Made by a program: the position numbers and the translations under genes. From positions 3,341,081 through 3,405,080 of the forward strand of contig NC_009012.1 in assembly GCF_000015865.1 (NCBI RefSeq): a stretch of 64,000 bases of DNA. The letters run 5' to 3'. The notes under the pieces were generated by a model. That model had not been told where the DNA came from and searched no databases. It worked only from the letters and a program-made list of their open reading frames with translations. Positions within the stretch are counted from its first letter, which is position 1, and each line of letters begins with the position of its first letter. The DNA is from Acetivibrio thermocellus ATCC 27405 (GTDB lineage Bacteria; Bacillota; Clostridia; Acetivibrionales; Acetivibrionaceae). Below are positions 36,620-46,360 of the stretch, one piece after another.

Positions 36620-36967
36620 ATGGAGTGTTTTGCCCTTTTTCGCTCAATTATCAACGAATTGGTTGACGAAAACCGGTGCAAGGTATATGATAGCGGCAGG
36701 GAAATAGATTTCAAATATTACAGTGATAACAATACATTAACTTTTACCCTCGGAAAGGGTTGGCACAACGTTGGAATTGTCCTTGTGGATATGGCGGGAA
36801 ATGTAAACAATATTCAGGAGATAAGGAATATACATGTTGGATTTTTCTGGCTGTGGGTTATTGCAGCGGTGTCTGCAGTATTAATTGCGGCAATAGTTGC
36901 TGCTGTGATTCATAATATAAGAAAAAGGAGAAAAGAAGAGGAGGAAAACGAGCTGGCGGCGGCTTGA
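36620..36967 (+). CDS. C-terminal fragment of membrane-anchored Ig-like protein (copy)
   Basis: Differs from the 8602 copy by one residue (YDSGREID). One transmembrane helix near residues 75-97, then a charged tail. It lacks a signal peptide and ribosome site, so it is probably the 3' remainder of a larger surface-protein gene. Confidence 0.55.
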   Translation: MECFALFRSIINELVDENRCKVYDSGREIDFKYYSDNNTLTFTLGKGWHNVGIVLVDMAGNVNNIQEIRNIHVGFFWLWVIAAVSAVLIAAIVAAVIHNIRKRRKEEEENELAAA

Positions 36968-37014
36968 TTTGTAAAATAGGTACGTTCTACTTGCTTTTTC
37001 AGAATAGAAATAAT

Positions 37015-37059
37015 ATAATAATGCCAGGAAAAGGCAGAAAAGTTTCCTGGCATTATTAT
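37015..37059. terminator. Inverted repeat upstream of scaffold copy 6
   Basis: Perfect 17-nt arms, 11-nt loop, 51 bp before ATG 37110. Confidence 0.6.
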
Positions 37060-37109
37060 AATGCAACCACGGATTGCAAGCATTGGGATGATAATTTTGA
37101 GTTAATAAA

Positions 37110-38820
37110 ATGGCAACTATAACGTTATATGCCGGGAAAATCAACCAAATACCCGGATTGATAAATGAAGTCAAGAAATCTGTGGTGGATTACAAGTCAG
37201 AATTATCCGCATTGAGAAAGAAAACTTTGAACATCAACAGAAGTGTATGCAATTTGGATGAAGTAATAAGTTCCATACAGGCATCTTCCCAGACTCAGGA
37301 TAGAAAAATTGATTCACTTGAGAAATTCTGCAGTGAAAGCGAGAAGTTTATATCGGAAGTAATACGTATCGATGAAGAAGTTGCTGAGCTTATCAATAAA
37401 CGGAAAGAAAATTTTTACAAAGAATATTATTATTTAAAACCGGAAAGCGAGAAAAGCGGCTGGGAAAAAATCAAGGACGGCTTAAAGGCGGTTGCGGAGT
37501 GGTGTAAAGAGAATTGGAAATCCATTGCCAAGATAGTGGCTGCCGCAGTAGTTATTACCGGGTTAGGGATAGCGGCGGCATTGACAGGCGGTATATTGGG
37601 AGTCATACTGGCAGGAGCATTCTGGGGAGCATTGGCCGGAGGATTGATAGGGGGGAGCGGTTGGAGGAATAGCCGCTGCGATAAATGGAGGATCGTTTCT
37701 GGAAGGATTTGCGGACGGCGCTTTAAGCGGAGCAATTTCCGGAGCGGTGACAGGAGCGGCATGTGCCGGGCTTGGTGCTTTAGGAGCTCTAGCAGGGAAA
37801 AGCATCCAATGTATGAGCACAGTGGGAAAAGCGATAAATGTTACGTCAAAGGTTACGGCAGCACTTTCTTTTGGTATGGATGGATTTGACATGCTGGCAA
37901 TGGGAATATCATTGTTTGATCCATCCAATGCATTGGTTGAATTTAACCGGAAGCTGCATTCCAATGCACTTTATAACGGATTCCAGATTGCTGTAAACGC
38001 GCTGGCTGTTTTCAGTGCCGGGGCGGCATCGACAATGAAGTGCTTTGTTGCAGGTACAATGATATTGACTGTGGCAGGCTTGGTTGCGATAGAGAATATC
38101 AAGGCAGGGGACAAGGTAATTGCGACGAATCCGGAGACTTTTGAAGTAGCCGAGAAGACGGTGCTTGAGACATATGTGAGAGAGACAACGGAGCTTTTAC
38201 ATTTGACAATCAATGGAGATGTAATCAAGACAACCTTTGAACATCTGTTTTATGCAAAAGATGTAGGTTTTGTTGAAGCTAAAGAATTGCAAGTAGGAGA
38301 TAAGCTGCTAGATTCAAAAGGCAATGTTTTGGTGGTGGAAGACAAAAAAATTAAAATTACAGATGAACCTGTCAAAGTTTACAACTTTCAAGTTGATGAT
38401 TTTCACACTTATCATGTTGGCTGTAATGGTGTACTGGTTCATAATGTAAAATATAATGATGGTTCGAATAAGATTAATAAATGGGTTGATGAAGAAGGAA
38501 ATATAATATGGCCTCCAAATAGAGGCTTCGACGGTGAACCGGTGAAAGTAACGTTGGAGCCGGGAACGCGAATCGATAGGTATGGCTATGAAGGAGGTAC
38601 ATTTGCTTCGCCTGTGGGAACGCCGTATGACTGTCGTTCTTTAGCACCGGGAACGGAAACTAAACCATATAATGTCTATGAAGTTGTCAAGCCGGTTGAA
38701 GCACTAAGCGGCAAAATAGCACCATGGTTTGACAAGCCCGGTGGAGGAATACAATATGAATTTAGTCAGTCAATTAAGGAAATGTTGGAAGCAGGAATAC
38801 TAAAAAGGGTGGGATCATAA
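37110..38820 (+). pseudogene. Hint-scaffold toxin with TNT-type tip, frameshifted
   Basis: The frame opens at ATG 37110, but the usual GAGGTGAT ribosome site is changed to GAGTTAAT. Six G instead of five near 37650-37656 shifts the frame in the Gly-rich region (AGGLIGG). The correct frame is open again to 38820. The Hint domain keeps its Cys and terminal VHN but has TTFEHLFYAKD where others have EHPFYVKD. The tip has PPNRGFDGEPVKVTLEPGTRIDRYGYEGGTF and the LEAGILKR end, matching the TNT (DUF4237) NAD glycohydrolase family. The +1 change could be decay or a variable homopolymer. Confidence 0.88.
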
Positions 38821-38821
38821 G

Positions 38822-39064
38822 ATGAATAAAAATGATTTAAGGAAAATGTTGACCGATAGCAATATACCTAAAGATACATACTCTTTGGACGGCGGTTTGC
38901 CGAATGAAGCATATTGCCTCAATCAAAATGGGGATAGATGGGAAGTTTATTACAGTGAACGGGCTCAGAAGACCGGATTAAAAATATTTGAAACGGAAAG
39001 TGAAGCATGCGAGTATTTCTATAATTCATTAGTTCAGATGTTAAAGGACATGGGCGTATTATAA
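38822..39064 (+). CDS. Putative immunity protein for the TNT-type toxin
   Basis: 80 residues, ATG one base after the toxin stop, so translation is probably coupled. The sequence SLDGGLPNEAYCLNQNGDRWEVYYSERAQKTGLKIFETESEACEYFYN resembles small proteins often encoded behind TNT domains. Soluble, no signal. The immunity role is from position and this likeness. Confidence 0.7.
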   Translation: MNKNDLRKMLTDSNIPKDTYSLDGGLPNEAYCLNQNGDRWEVYYSERAQKTGLKIFETESEACEYFYNSLVQMLKDMGVL

Positions 39065-39078
39065 TTACAAGTTATCTG

Positions 39079-39114
39079 TATAGGTCATACAAGTTTTAAC
39101 CGGTATGACCTATA
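39079..39114. terminator. Perfect inverted repeat after TNT immunity gene
   Basis: TATAGGTCATAC (39079-39090) is perfectly complementary to 39103-39114. There is no T run after it; it shares the GGTCA..TGACC core with the terminators at 28363, 39855 and 41245. Confidence 0.55.
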
Positions 39115-39168
39115 CATGATTCGGTTTACGGAGCTCATCCGATTATGCCTGAGGGAAGCTGATAAAAT

Positions 39169-39771
39169 ATGCATTTAATTGACTTGGAGATTTCCAAAAT
39201 ACAATCCATAAGAATATATTTGCCATGTAAAAAAGAGGATATAAAGCCATTTGATATTGTGTCAATAGAATATATAAAAGAACAAATAGAATATGATTTA
39301 TATGTTGATGATTTTGCAACAGAAGCGATAACATCGTTGAAAAATCAGCTGAAAAAAGCGTTGAATTTTGAGTTGCATATTCAAAACGAATATATAAATA
39401 AAGGGATTGGGTATTACTATAATATTTATGTAAATAAATTGTGGACAACTGATGCTCAAAGCCTTGTTGATCCATCACAAAATTTTAGCCTTTGGTCAAC
39501 TCCAACTCATATAGGTATTGAAACTTTTATGTATAATATTGATGATAAAATATATATTGAAATAAGTCCAATTTACAAGTGGAACTGCGATTATCCTGAG
39601 AATGAAAGTGAATATGAAACTTTTGACAATTTTCTAAATAATTACAAACCAATTGATATTGTTTCAATTGACAGAAGTGTTGCTGAGAGATGGCTAGACT
39701 TTTGTTGTGATATGATAAAGATATTTAAAGAAAACGATAAAAAGTACTTAAAAGAAGATAACACAAATTAG
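39169..39771 (+). CDS. Hypothetical 200-residue protein, possible orphan immunity
   Basis: ATG after GAGGGA. Soluble, acidic, aromatic-rich (FDIVSIEYIKEQIEYDLYVDDF, TPTHIGIETFMYNIDDKIYIEISPIYKWN). Family not recognised. It lies between a TNT immunity gene and the 5'-truncated scaffold, ends in its own terminator, and has a low GC content like other tip and immunity cassettes. I infer an immunity protein whose toxin was lost at the nearby deletion joint. Confidence 0.5.
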   Translation: MHLIDLEISKIQSIRIYLPCKKEDIKPFDIVSIEYIKEQIEYDLYVDDFATEAITSLKNQLKKALNFELHIQNEYINKGIGYYYNIYVNKLWTTDAQSLVDPSQNFSLWSTPTHIGIETFMYNIDDKIYIEISPIYKWNCDYPENESEYETFDNFLNNYKPIDIVSIDRSVAERWLDFCCDMIKIFKENDKKYLKEDNTN

Positions 39772-39854
39772 CTTTTTATATGGCAATTTTTTATTTGTAC
39801 AAAGCTACTAACGAATCATAAAAAACTTAAGCTTAAGGGATAGGGAGAATTTGC

Positions 39855-39890
39855 AGGTCACGTAATTTCAACTAATGTGACCTTTTTGTT
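39855..39890 (+). terminator. Terminator
   Basis: AGGTCAC pairs with GTGACCT across 39855-39883, overlapping a TTTTTGTTT run. Confidence 0.75.
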
Positions 39891-39984
39891 TAATATATAT
39901 TATATTTATATATTAATTCAATTATATTCAGAGACAGGAAACACATTACAAGTTGTACAAAGGTAGTGGAATGTTTTATGTTAT

Positions 39985-40989
39985 ATGACCACAGCACTTT
40001 CTTTTAGTATGGATGGATTTGACATGCTGGCAATGGGAATATCGTTGTTTGAACCATCCAATGCATTGGTTGAATTTAACCGGAAGCTGCATTCCAATGC
40101 ACTTTATAACGGATTCCAGATTGCTGTAAACGCGCTGGCTGTTTTCAGTGCCGGGGCGGCATCGACAATGAAGTGCTTTGTTGCAGGTACAATGATATTG
40201 ACTGCGACAGGCTTGGTTGCGATAGAGAATATCAAGGCAGGGGACAAGGTAATTGCGACGAATCCTGAAACTTTTGAAGTAGCCGAGAAGACAGTGCTTG
40301 AGACATATGTGAGAGATACGACGGAGCTTTTGCATTTGACAATCAATGGAGAGGTAATCAAGACAACCTTTGAGCATCCGTTTTATGTAAAAGATGTGGG
40401 TTTTGTTGAAGCGGGAAAACTGCAGATAGGAGACAGGTTGGTTGATTCAAGAGGTAATGTTTTAGTATTGGAAGGTAAAAAGCTTGAAATAACAGATAAG
40501 CCTGTAAAGGTTTACAATTTTAAGGTTGATAATTTTCATACGTATCATGTTGGCGAAAATAGGGTATTGGTTCATAATGCGAATAAGTATGTTAAGGGAA
40601 CGCGTAGTACTGTAGGTAAACTTACAGGTTCATTGGATGGGTTAACATCAGCAGAAAGAAAGGTTGTAAATGATTTGCTTTCACAGGGTAAGAATGTTGA
40701 AATAATTCCGCGTTCCAATGTTCAAGGGGTTAGCACACCTGATTTTATAATAAATGGGGTAAAAACAGAATTAAAAACATTAAATGGAACAAGTCTAAAT
40801 ACTCCGGTTACTAGGATTACAGATGCGTTTAAACAAGGTGCAGATGCAGTTATTATTGATGCAAGAAATGTTGGAATAACTGCTGAACAGGCAAACCAAA
40901 TACTCAATCGAGCTGCAGGCACTTATCAAAATAAAGTATTACCAGGTCAAGTTGAGATTTGGACTGTTGACGGTATTATTAGGAGGTAA
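39985..40989 (+). CDS. 5'-truncated Hint toxin with CdiA-CT-like nuclease tip
   Basis: 334 residues. Sequence left of about 39988 does not match the scaffold: the N-terminal helical and Gly/Ala regions are deleted, and the ATG has no ribosome site. Residues 64-198 are the Hint domain (CFVAGTMILT, TTFEHPFYV, terminal HN). After KYVKGTRST the tip has TPDFIINGVKTELKTLNG and GADAVIIDARNVGITAEQANQIL...VEIWTVDGI, resembling CdiA C-terminal tRNase domains with an E-x-K centre. It is probably not exported without the missing part. The left edge of unit D is at 40594. Confidence 0.75.
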   Translation: MTTALSFSMDGFDMLAMGISLFEPSNALVEFNRKLHSNALYNGFQIAVNALAVFSAGAASTMKCFVAGTMILTATGLVAIENIKAGDKVIATNPETFEVAEKTVLETYVRDTTELLHLTINGEVIKTTFEHPFYVKDVGFVEAGKLQIGDRLVDSRGNVLVLEGKKLEITDKPVKVYNFKVDNFHTYHVGENRVLVHNANKYVKGTRSTVGKLTGSLDGLTSAERKVVNDLLSQGKNVEIIPRSNVQGVSTPDFIINGVKTELKTLNGTSLNTPVTRITDAFKQGADAVIIDARNVGITAEQANQILNRAAGTYQNKVLPGQVEIWTVDGIIRR

Positions 40990-40995
40990 TAATTT

Positions 40996-41232
40996 ATGAG
41001 AATGCAATGTAAGTGTGGAGAAATATTATCCAATAGTATGGCTCCTAATGACATCCAATTAAGAGTATATACTGATAGGGAATGGGATGATATAATTAAT
41101 ATGGGTGAAATTGATTCAATTAATATACCACACCCTAAAATCGATGTATGGCGTTGTCCTAAATGTGAAAGAGTTTATGTCTTTGAATATGGTAATCATA
41201 AAGCAATAAAAGTCTATAAGTTAGAAGAATAG
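40996..41232 (+). CDS. Putative immunity protein with zinc-ribbon
   Basis: 78 residues, ATG after AGGAGGTAAT overlapping the end of the toxin gene region (6 bp gap). CKCGEIL near the N-terminus and CPKCERVYVFEYG near the C-terminus form a probable zinc site. Soluble. The immunity role is inferred from position behind the CdiA-CT-like tip. Confidence 0.65.
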   Translation: MRMQCKCGEILSNSMAPNDIQLRVYTDREWDDIINMGEIDSINIPHPKIDVWRCPKCERVYVFEYGNHKAIKVYKLEE

Positions 41233-41244
41233 GTGTCTTTTTAA

Positions 41245-41278
41245 GGTCACACAGTTTCGTCTGATGTGGCCTTTTTTC
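41245..41278 (+). terminator. Terminator after zinc-ribbon immunity gene
   Basis: GGTCACA pairs with TGTGGCC (41245-41271), followed by TTTTTTCTT. Confidence 0.8.
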
Positions 41279-41288
41279 TTATCTATGC

Positions 41289-41318
41289 TTGACAATATGT
41301 ATTACAATGTGATACAAT
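41289..41318 (+). promoter_or_regulatory. Promoter and operator of unit D regulator
   Basis: TTGACA 41289-41294, 18-bp spacer, TACAAT 41313-41318, with tandem repeats TGTATTACAA/TGTGATACAA. Confidence 0.75.
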
Positions 41319-41349
41319 AAAACCAACAAGAAATACAGGAGGTGCAATA

Positions 41350-41739
41350 ATGTCTACAGAAAAGGATAGTATGTTACGGGTAAGGCTTACAAAAATGCAG
41401 TCGGATGAATTGGATGCGATTATTGGTGAGCTTCAAGCACAGATGCCGGAAGCAAGCGTTACCACATCAAGCATAGCAAGATACGCTCTGGAGAAATATG
41501 TGAGCGACCATATTGCTAAGCGTGACGGAACCAAGATTTTTATTGAAATCAACACTGCTGATGCCACAGAAGAGGAGATAAAGAATCTCTATGACCTTCT
41601 TTCGAAGCTGTTTGACGAAGCAAAGGAGAATTACTCACCAATGGTTCATTACATGGTTGGGGAGATTTTAGAGCCTCTGATGATGAAAATGGCAAGACTC
41701 ATGAAGCTAAAGAAGCCGGAGGTGAAGGCAGGTGAGTAA
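41350..41739 (+). CDS. Ribbon-helix-helix regulator (unit D)
   Basis: 129 residues, intact, AGGAGG before ATG. Differs from unit B at few positions (LTKMQSDELDAII, DATEEEIKNL, FDEAKENY). The N-terminal strand and two helices fit the Arc/MetJ fold. Probably autoregulatory through the tandem repeats in its promoter. Overlaps the Com-like gene. Confidence 0.78.
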   Translation: MSTEKDSMLRVRLTKMQSDELDAIIGELQAQMPEASVTTSSIARYALEKYVSDHIAKRDGTKIFIEINTADATEEEIKNLYDLLSKLFDEAKENYSPMVHYMVGEILEPLMMKMARLMKLKKPEVKAGE

Positions 41740-41869
41740 GAAAAAGTACATTGTCCGCTGTCCTCACTGTAATCACAGAGTATTTGATGCTGATTATGCT
41801 GATGTTGAAATCAAATGCCCGGTATGCAAAAAGGTTTTTGAAGTAAAGCTGGAGAAAAAGGCGGGGTAA
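41732..41869 (+). CDS. Com-like zinc-ribbon small protein (unit D)
   Basis: 45 residues from GTG overlapping the regulator end. CPHC and CPVC are conserved (CPHCNHRVFDADYADVEIKC, CKKVFEVKL). A GTG-led 16-codon frame follows at 41873, as in the other units. Confidence 0.75.
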   Translation: MSKKKYIVRCPHCNHRVFDADYADVEIKCPVCKKVFEVKLEKKAG

Positions 41870-41922
41870 AAAGTGAATAAATCTGGCACAGAGCCACAAA
41901 GGGAGCGAATGACTCACCTATA

Positions 41923-41961
41923 GAGCCTGGCAGATAGTCTTAAAAACTATTTGTCAGGCTC
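41923..41961 (+). ncRNA. Conserved RNA hairpin before primase gene (unit D)
   Basis: GAGCCTGGCAGATAGT / ACTATTTGTCAGGCTC stem with two G-U pairs, 28 bp before the primase start. Confidence 0.6.
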
Positions 41962-41989
41962 TATTTATGTTCTCGGAGGAGGTGAGAAT

Positions 41990-44149
41990 TTGAAAATGAC
42001 AATGATGGACGCAGCAATAAAATACGCAGAAGCCAATATCCCAGTTATGCCTTTGCACTGGATTTGTGAGGATGGCTCCTGCTCCTGCAAGGCAGGGAGT
42101 GATTGCGACAGCAAGGGAAAGCATCCGTTATATACCGGCTGGTACAAGAACTCAACTGCTGATATGGAGCAAATAAGGAAATGGTGGACAAAAACACCCA
42201 ATGCCAATATAGGCATTCCTACAGGTGAGAAATCCGACTGGCTGGTACTTGATGTGGATGATGGCGGTGATGAAACCATATCTGCACTTGAAGCAACATA
42301 TGGAAAACTTCCGGATACGGTTACTGCTGTTACAGGAAGTGGAGGTTGGCACTATGTCTTTAAATACCCTAAAGGCCGGAGTATCCCAAATAAGACCAAG
42401 TTTGCATCGGGTCTTGATACGCGTTCAACAGGTGGACTGATTGTCGTGGCTCCAAGCATTCATGTAAGCGGTAATCAGTACCAATGGTTAGAAGGACATT
42501 CTCCCTTTGACAGAACCCCGGCAGAAGCTCCAGCATGGTTATTAAAGCTCATGGAAAGGGTGGAAGTATTGCTTACACCCTTTGAAGGTAGCAGTATTAT
42601 AGCAGAGATTAAGGAAGGCAGCCGCAATAGCACCCTGACGAGCCTTGCCGGGAGTATGAGAGCAAGAGGAATGACAGAAGAGAGCATCTATGCAGCACTG
42701 CTTGCCGAAAACAAAGCCAGATGCAATCCTCCGCTTGATGAAGCGGAAGTTAAAAAGATAGCGCACAGTGTCAGCCGATACCAGCCAAATCCTCCGATGA
42801 AGAAGCATTACCACAGGACAGACAGCGGTAATGCAGAAAGGCTGCGTGACCGGTTTGGTTCAATCATAAGGTATTGTCCGGCTTTCAAATACTGGTTGGT
42901 ATATGACGGCTGTTGCTGGAGGAAAGAAACCGGAGAACTTATGCAGTTTGCTATAAAAACAGCAAGAGACATGCTCGCAGAAGCAAGCCGGATAGAGGAT
43001 GAGGCTGCAAGAAAAGAACTGGTGCGCCATGCCATGCAGTCTGAAAACGCAGGCAGGCTTAAAGCCATGATCGATGTGGCTTCAAACCTTGAAGGAATGG
43101 TAATTATGCCGGATGAGCTTGATTCTGATATATGGAAGCTGAACTGCAAGAATGGTGTGGTAGACCTAAAGACAGGCGAACTCCTTTCTCATAAGCGGGA
43201 GTACTATATGAGCAAAATCTGTCCTGTTGAATATAAACCAAGCAGCAAGGCTCCCAGATGGATGGATTTTCTGAATACCATTACGGGAGGAAGCAACGAG
43301 CTTGTAAGATACCTTCAAAAAGCTGTAGGCTCATCTTTAAGCGGGGATATTTCAGAGCAGGCCCTATTCGTCCTTTATGGAACAGGAGCAAACGGCAAGA
43401 GCACATTTCTAAACACCGTCTCTGACCTGTTGGGAGACTATGCAAGAAATACTCCGTCCGAAACCTTTATGGCAAAAAGGATAGAAGCGATAGGAAATGA
43501 TATTGCAAGGCTTCAGGGAGCAAGGCTCGTTACTGCCATAGAAATAAATGAGGGACAAAGGCTCTCTGAGGCATTGATTAAAAGCTTCACAGGCGGAGAC
43601 AGAATCACAGCAAGGTTCCTTTATGGAGAATACTTTGATTTCCAGCCGCAGTTTACCCCATTTCTCGTAGTAAACCACAGACCTGTCATAAGAGATACCA
43701 GTCACAGCATTTGGAGGCGCATTAAGCTGATTCCTTTCACCGTTACCATACCCGAGGATAAAAAGGATAAGCAGCTACCGGCAAAGCTGAGAGAAGAGCT
43801 GCCTGGCATATTGTCATGGGCAGTTGAGGGCTGCCTTATATGGCAGAAGGAAGGACTAAATATGCCTGATGAAGTCAAAGAAGCTACAGATGGGTACCGG
43901 CAGGAAATGGATACTTTCTCATCGTTCATTGAGGAATGCTGCATTGTGGAGGAGGGCAGGAAAGTCTCCAATAGAAGCATCAGGTACGCTTACGAAACAT
44001 GGTGCCGGGAGAACGGAGATTATCCTCTTGGTCAAAAGCTGTTCAATGCAAAAATGACGGAGCGCGGCTTTGCTGTCAAACGCAGCGGAGCCAATGGCAG
44101 CAGGGACTGGCATGGCATTGGTCTTGCTGAGGAGGCGATACTTTTGTGA
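41990..44149 (+). CDS. Prim-pol/SF3 primase-helicase
   Basis: 719 residues from TTG 41990, with GGAGGAGGTGA upstream. Same layout as 21736: prim-pol domain (IKYAEANIPVMPLHW, LVLDVDDGGDET), PriCT-like region, and SF3 helicase with GTGANGKST near residue 464 and NHRPVIRDTSHSIWRRI. Some prim-pol residues differ (for example GGWHYVFKY against GGRHYVFIY). It would prime and unwind replication of the excised unit. Confidence 0.93.
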   Translation: MKMTMMDAAIKYAEANIPVMPLHWICEDGSCSCKAGSDCDSKGKHPLYTGWYKNSTADMEQIRKWWTKTPNANIGIPTGEKSDWLVLDVDDGGDETISALEATYGKLPDTVTAVTGSGGWHYVFKYPKGRSIPNKTKFASGLDTRSTGGLIVVAPSIHVSGNQYQWLEGHSPFDRTPAEAPAWLLKLMERVEVLLTPFEGSSIIAEIKEGSRNSTLTSLAGSMRARGMTEESIYAALLAENKARCNPPLDEAEVKKIAHSVSRYQPNPPMKKHYHRTDSGNAERLRDRFGSIIRYCPAFKYWLVYDGCCWRKETGELMQFAIKTARDMLAEASRIEDEAARKELVRHAMQSENAGRLKAMIDVASNLEGMVIMPDELDSDIWKLNCKNGVVDLKTGELLSHKREYYMSKICPVEYKPSSKAPRWMDFLNTITGGSNELVRYLQKAVGSSLSGDISEQALFVLYGTGANGKSTFLNTVSDLLGDYARNTPSETFMAKRIEAIGNDIARLQGARLVTAIEINEGQRLSEALIKSFTGGDRITARFLYGEYFDFQPQFTPFLVVNHRPVIRDTSHSIWRRIKLIPFTVTIPEDKKDKQLPAKLREELPGILSWAVEGCLIWQKEGLNMPDEVKEATDGYRQEMDTFSSFIEECCIVEEGRKVSNRSIRYAYETWCRENGDYPLGQKLFNAKMTERGFAVKRSGANGSRDWHGIGLAEEAILL

Positions 44150-44419
44150 TTACTGACGACTGACGGCTTCTGACGTCAATTCCGTAAATTTTTATATATA
44201 TTTTTTCTTATGTGAAATTTATGAAAAAAGAGTCAGTAAGAGTCAGTACGTCAGTAAACTCTCAGTACCCTGATGAGAGGGGAGGGGGAGGTCAAATCTC
44301 TACAGTAAAGCATAAGGGCAACGGGCTGGCAACATCGCGTAAAAAAACGCAGGTTCAAACGGGGTATTAACCCCAGACCATATTTACAAAAAAATATTAA
44401 GAAAATGGAGGATTTAAGC
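44150..44419 (+). other. Non-coding region with GTCAG repeats; possible origin or cos-like site
   Basis: Same repeats as 23896-24166 (TGACG cluster, AT-rich core, GTCAGTAAGA, GTCAGTAC, GTCAGTAAA), then a G-rich tract and GTCAAATCTCTAC. Small differences lie in the G-rich part. Confidence 0.5.
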
Positions 44420-45733
44420 ATGAGATTTATAGCAGATTTGGTACATGAGAAAAAGCAATTGGTGGAGAAAGCAGAAGCTATTTTAAACGAAGCTGAAAAA
44501 GCAGGTGGAAGTTTGACGAATGAACAGGAGCGACAGTTTAACCGCTACACAGACAAAATTAAGAGCATTAATGAAAGCATTGACGAGGAATTATTAAATA
44601 TCAGAACCTCTGAGCCAATTCTAATTACACCACAAAAAGCTGTATCTCCTATTGAAGAATCAAAAACACCTGTAACAAAAGCCGTATCAAAATCATTCAG
44701 AGGGATGTTCTATGGAAACGAAACTGTGAGCTTAAGCAACAATGGTTTTCATTCCATGGATGAATTCCTGAGAACACTTCACTCAGGCAGAGCCGACAAC
44801 AGGCTAATAAATGCCAGTATGGTGGAAGGGATACCTGAATTCGGCGGATATTCCGTACCGGAGGAATACGGAGCCTTCCTGATGGATAAATCCCTGGAGA
44901 ATGAAATCATCCGTCCAAGAGCAACGGTATGGGCAATGGGAAGTGAAACAAAGAAAGTACCAGCCTTTGACGGAGCAGACAGAACCAACAACCTATTCGG
45001 CGGCATCTCGGGCGAATGGCTTGAAGAAGGACAGACAGGCACACGAAAAACAGCCAAGTTAAGGCTGATTCAACTGAAAGCCAAGAAGCTGGCTTGTTTC
45101 TCACAGGCATCCAATGAACTTATTGCAGATGGGATGTCCTTTGAAGAAATGTTAGCTGGAGCACTCATTAAAGGCTTGGGCTGGTACATGGACTATGCCT
45201 TTATCAATGGAACCGGTGAAGGCCAGCCTCTTGGTATTATAAATGACCCGGCGCTGATTACTGTAAATAAAGAGGACTCTCAAGAACCAGCTACAATTAC
45301 CTATCAGAATGTTGTCAATATGTTCTCAAGGCTTGCTCCATCCTGCTTTACCAATGCGGTATGGCTTGCCAATCCATCGGTAATACCACAATTACTTACC
45401 ATGACTATCACCATTGGTACCGGTGGCGCTCAGATACCGGTGTTCAGGGAAGAGAGCGGGAAATTCACGCTTCTGGGTAAGGAGGTCTTATTCACTGAGA
45501 AATGCCCCGCATTGGGTGCTAAGGGAGATTTAATCCTTGCAGATCTTTCCCAGTATGCCATAGGCATGAGGAAAGAGATCGCTCTTGACCGCTCCAATGT
45601 CCCAGGCTGGATGGAGGATATGACCGACTACAGGGTGATAGTGCGTGTAGATGGTCAGGGAACCTGGGATAAACCTATAACACCGAAAAACGGAGCAACG
45701 CTCTCATGGGCAGTGGCTCTGGAGGCAAGATAG
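44420..45733 (+). CDS. HK97-fold major capsid protein
   Basis: 437 residues from ATG 44420, GGAGGA upstream. Identical fold features to 24167. Divergence from unit B is concentrated at residues 30-90 of the coiled-coil region (TPQKAVSPIEESKTP here, MPHNPMAREDVSKIP there), while the shell domain is almost invariant, as expected for a cleavable or scaffold-like delta domain. No other virion gene is nearby. Confidence 0.93.
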   Translation: MRFIADLVHEKKQLVEKAEAILNEAEKAGGSLTNEQERQFNRYTDKIKSINESIDEELLNIRTSEPILITPQKAVSPIEESKTPVTKAVSKSFRGMFYGNETVSLSNNGFHSMDEFLRTLHSGRADNRLINASMVEGIPEFGGYSVPEEYGAFLMDKSLENEIIRPRATVWAMGSETKKVPAFDGADRTNNLFGGISGEWLEEGQTGTRKTAKLRLIQLKAKKLACFSQASNELIADGMSFEEMLAGALIKGLGWYMDYAFINGTGEGQPLGIINDPALITVNKEDSQEPATITYQNVVNMFSRLAPSCFTNAVWLANPSVIPQLLTMTITIGTGGAQIPVFREESGKFTLLGKEVLFTEKCPALGAKGDLILADLSQYAIGMRKEIALDRSNVPGWMEDMTDYRVIVRVDGQGTWDKPITPKNGATLSWAVALEAR

Positions 45734-46057
45734 TCTGCTGAAATTTCAGCCAAAGCTACCATTGAATCCAGTTTTAGGGTAAATGAGTGAATGCTTATTT
45801 CATTGCCACAGGACTCAATTTGAGCCTAAACAATACTTAGGGTGAAACCGCCCAAAATGAGAAAATAGGAAGCTCTGCTCCTGTTTAACAGACTTTTTAA
45901 AAGTGGGTAGTTCTCCTGCCTGCTGGAATTGCTTTAAACCCTCTGAAACCCATAGAAATACTGCTTTCTAAAGCATAATTGACTTGCTATATCAGCGGTT
46001 CAGAGTGATGAATGTTACTACGGAATAAAGGCTTTAACCGTAGGAAGGGGTGAAAGT
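45734..46057 (+). other. Gene-free spacer (324 bp)
   Basis: Corresponds to 25481-25738 with an extra about 65 bp at the start. The GTGGGTAG hairpin has lost its right arm pairing (CTGCCTGCT). Nothing else is recognised. Confidence 0.5.
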
Positions 46058-46360
46058 GTGAGAGCAAAGATTACCACAACCATAGAGGAAGCCTTATTGA
46101 ACAAAGCTAAGGCACTTGCCGGACAAGAGGGTTTGTCCGGTGCCAATGCCATTATTGAAAGGGCGCTGGAGTTGTATTTTACCAGTATTCAATGTGAAGT
46201 ATGGGAAAAATCGTTGCCCAGCGGCTGGATAAAGAAGCTGGTTCTAAAAGGGGATTTAATTCTGTACGAAAACATCAAGTGCAGAAAAACCTTGGAGAAC
46301 TACAGGCCGGAAGATTACACACAGGAAAGCCTAAAAGCAAAAGGCTGGAAAAAGGTTTAG
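46058..46360 (+). CDS. Small ribbon-helix-helix-like protein
   Basis: 100 residues from GTG after GGAAGGGGTG. Same as 25739 with a few changes (ALAGQEGLSG, KSLPSGWIKKLVLKGDLILYEN). CopG-like N-terminal DNA-binding part; basic C-terminus. Possibly regulates the adjacent recombinase and non-coding RNA. Confidence 0.65.
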   Translation: MRAKITTTIEEALLNKAKALAGQEGLSGANAIIERALELYFTSIQCEVWEKSLPSGWIKKLVLKGDLILYENIKCRKTLENYRPEDYTQESLKAKGWKKV

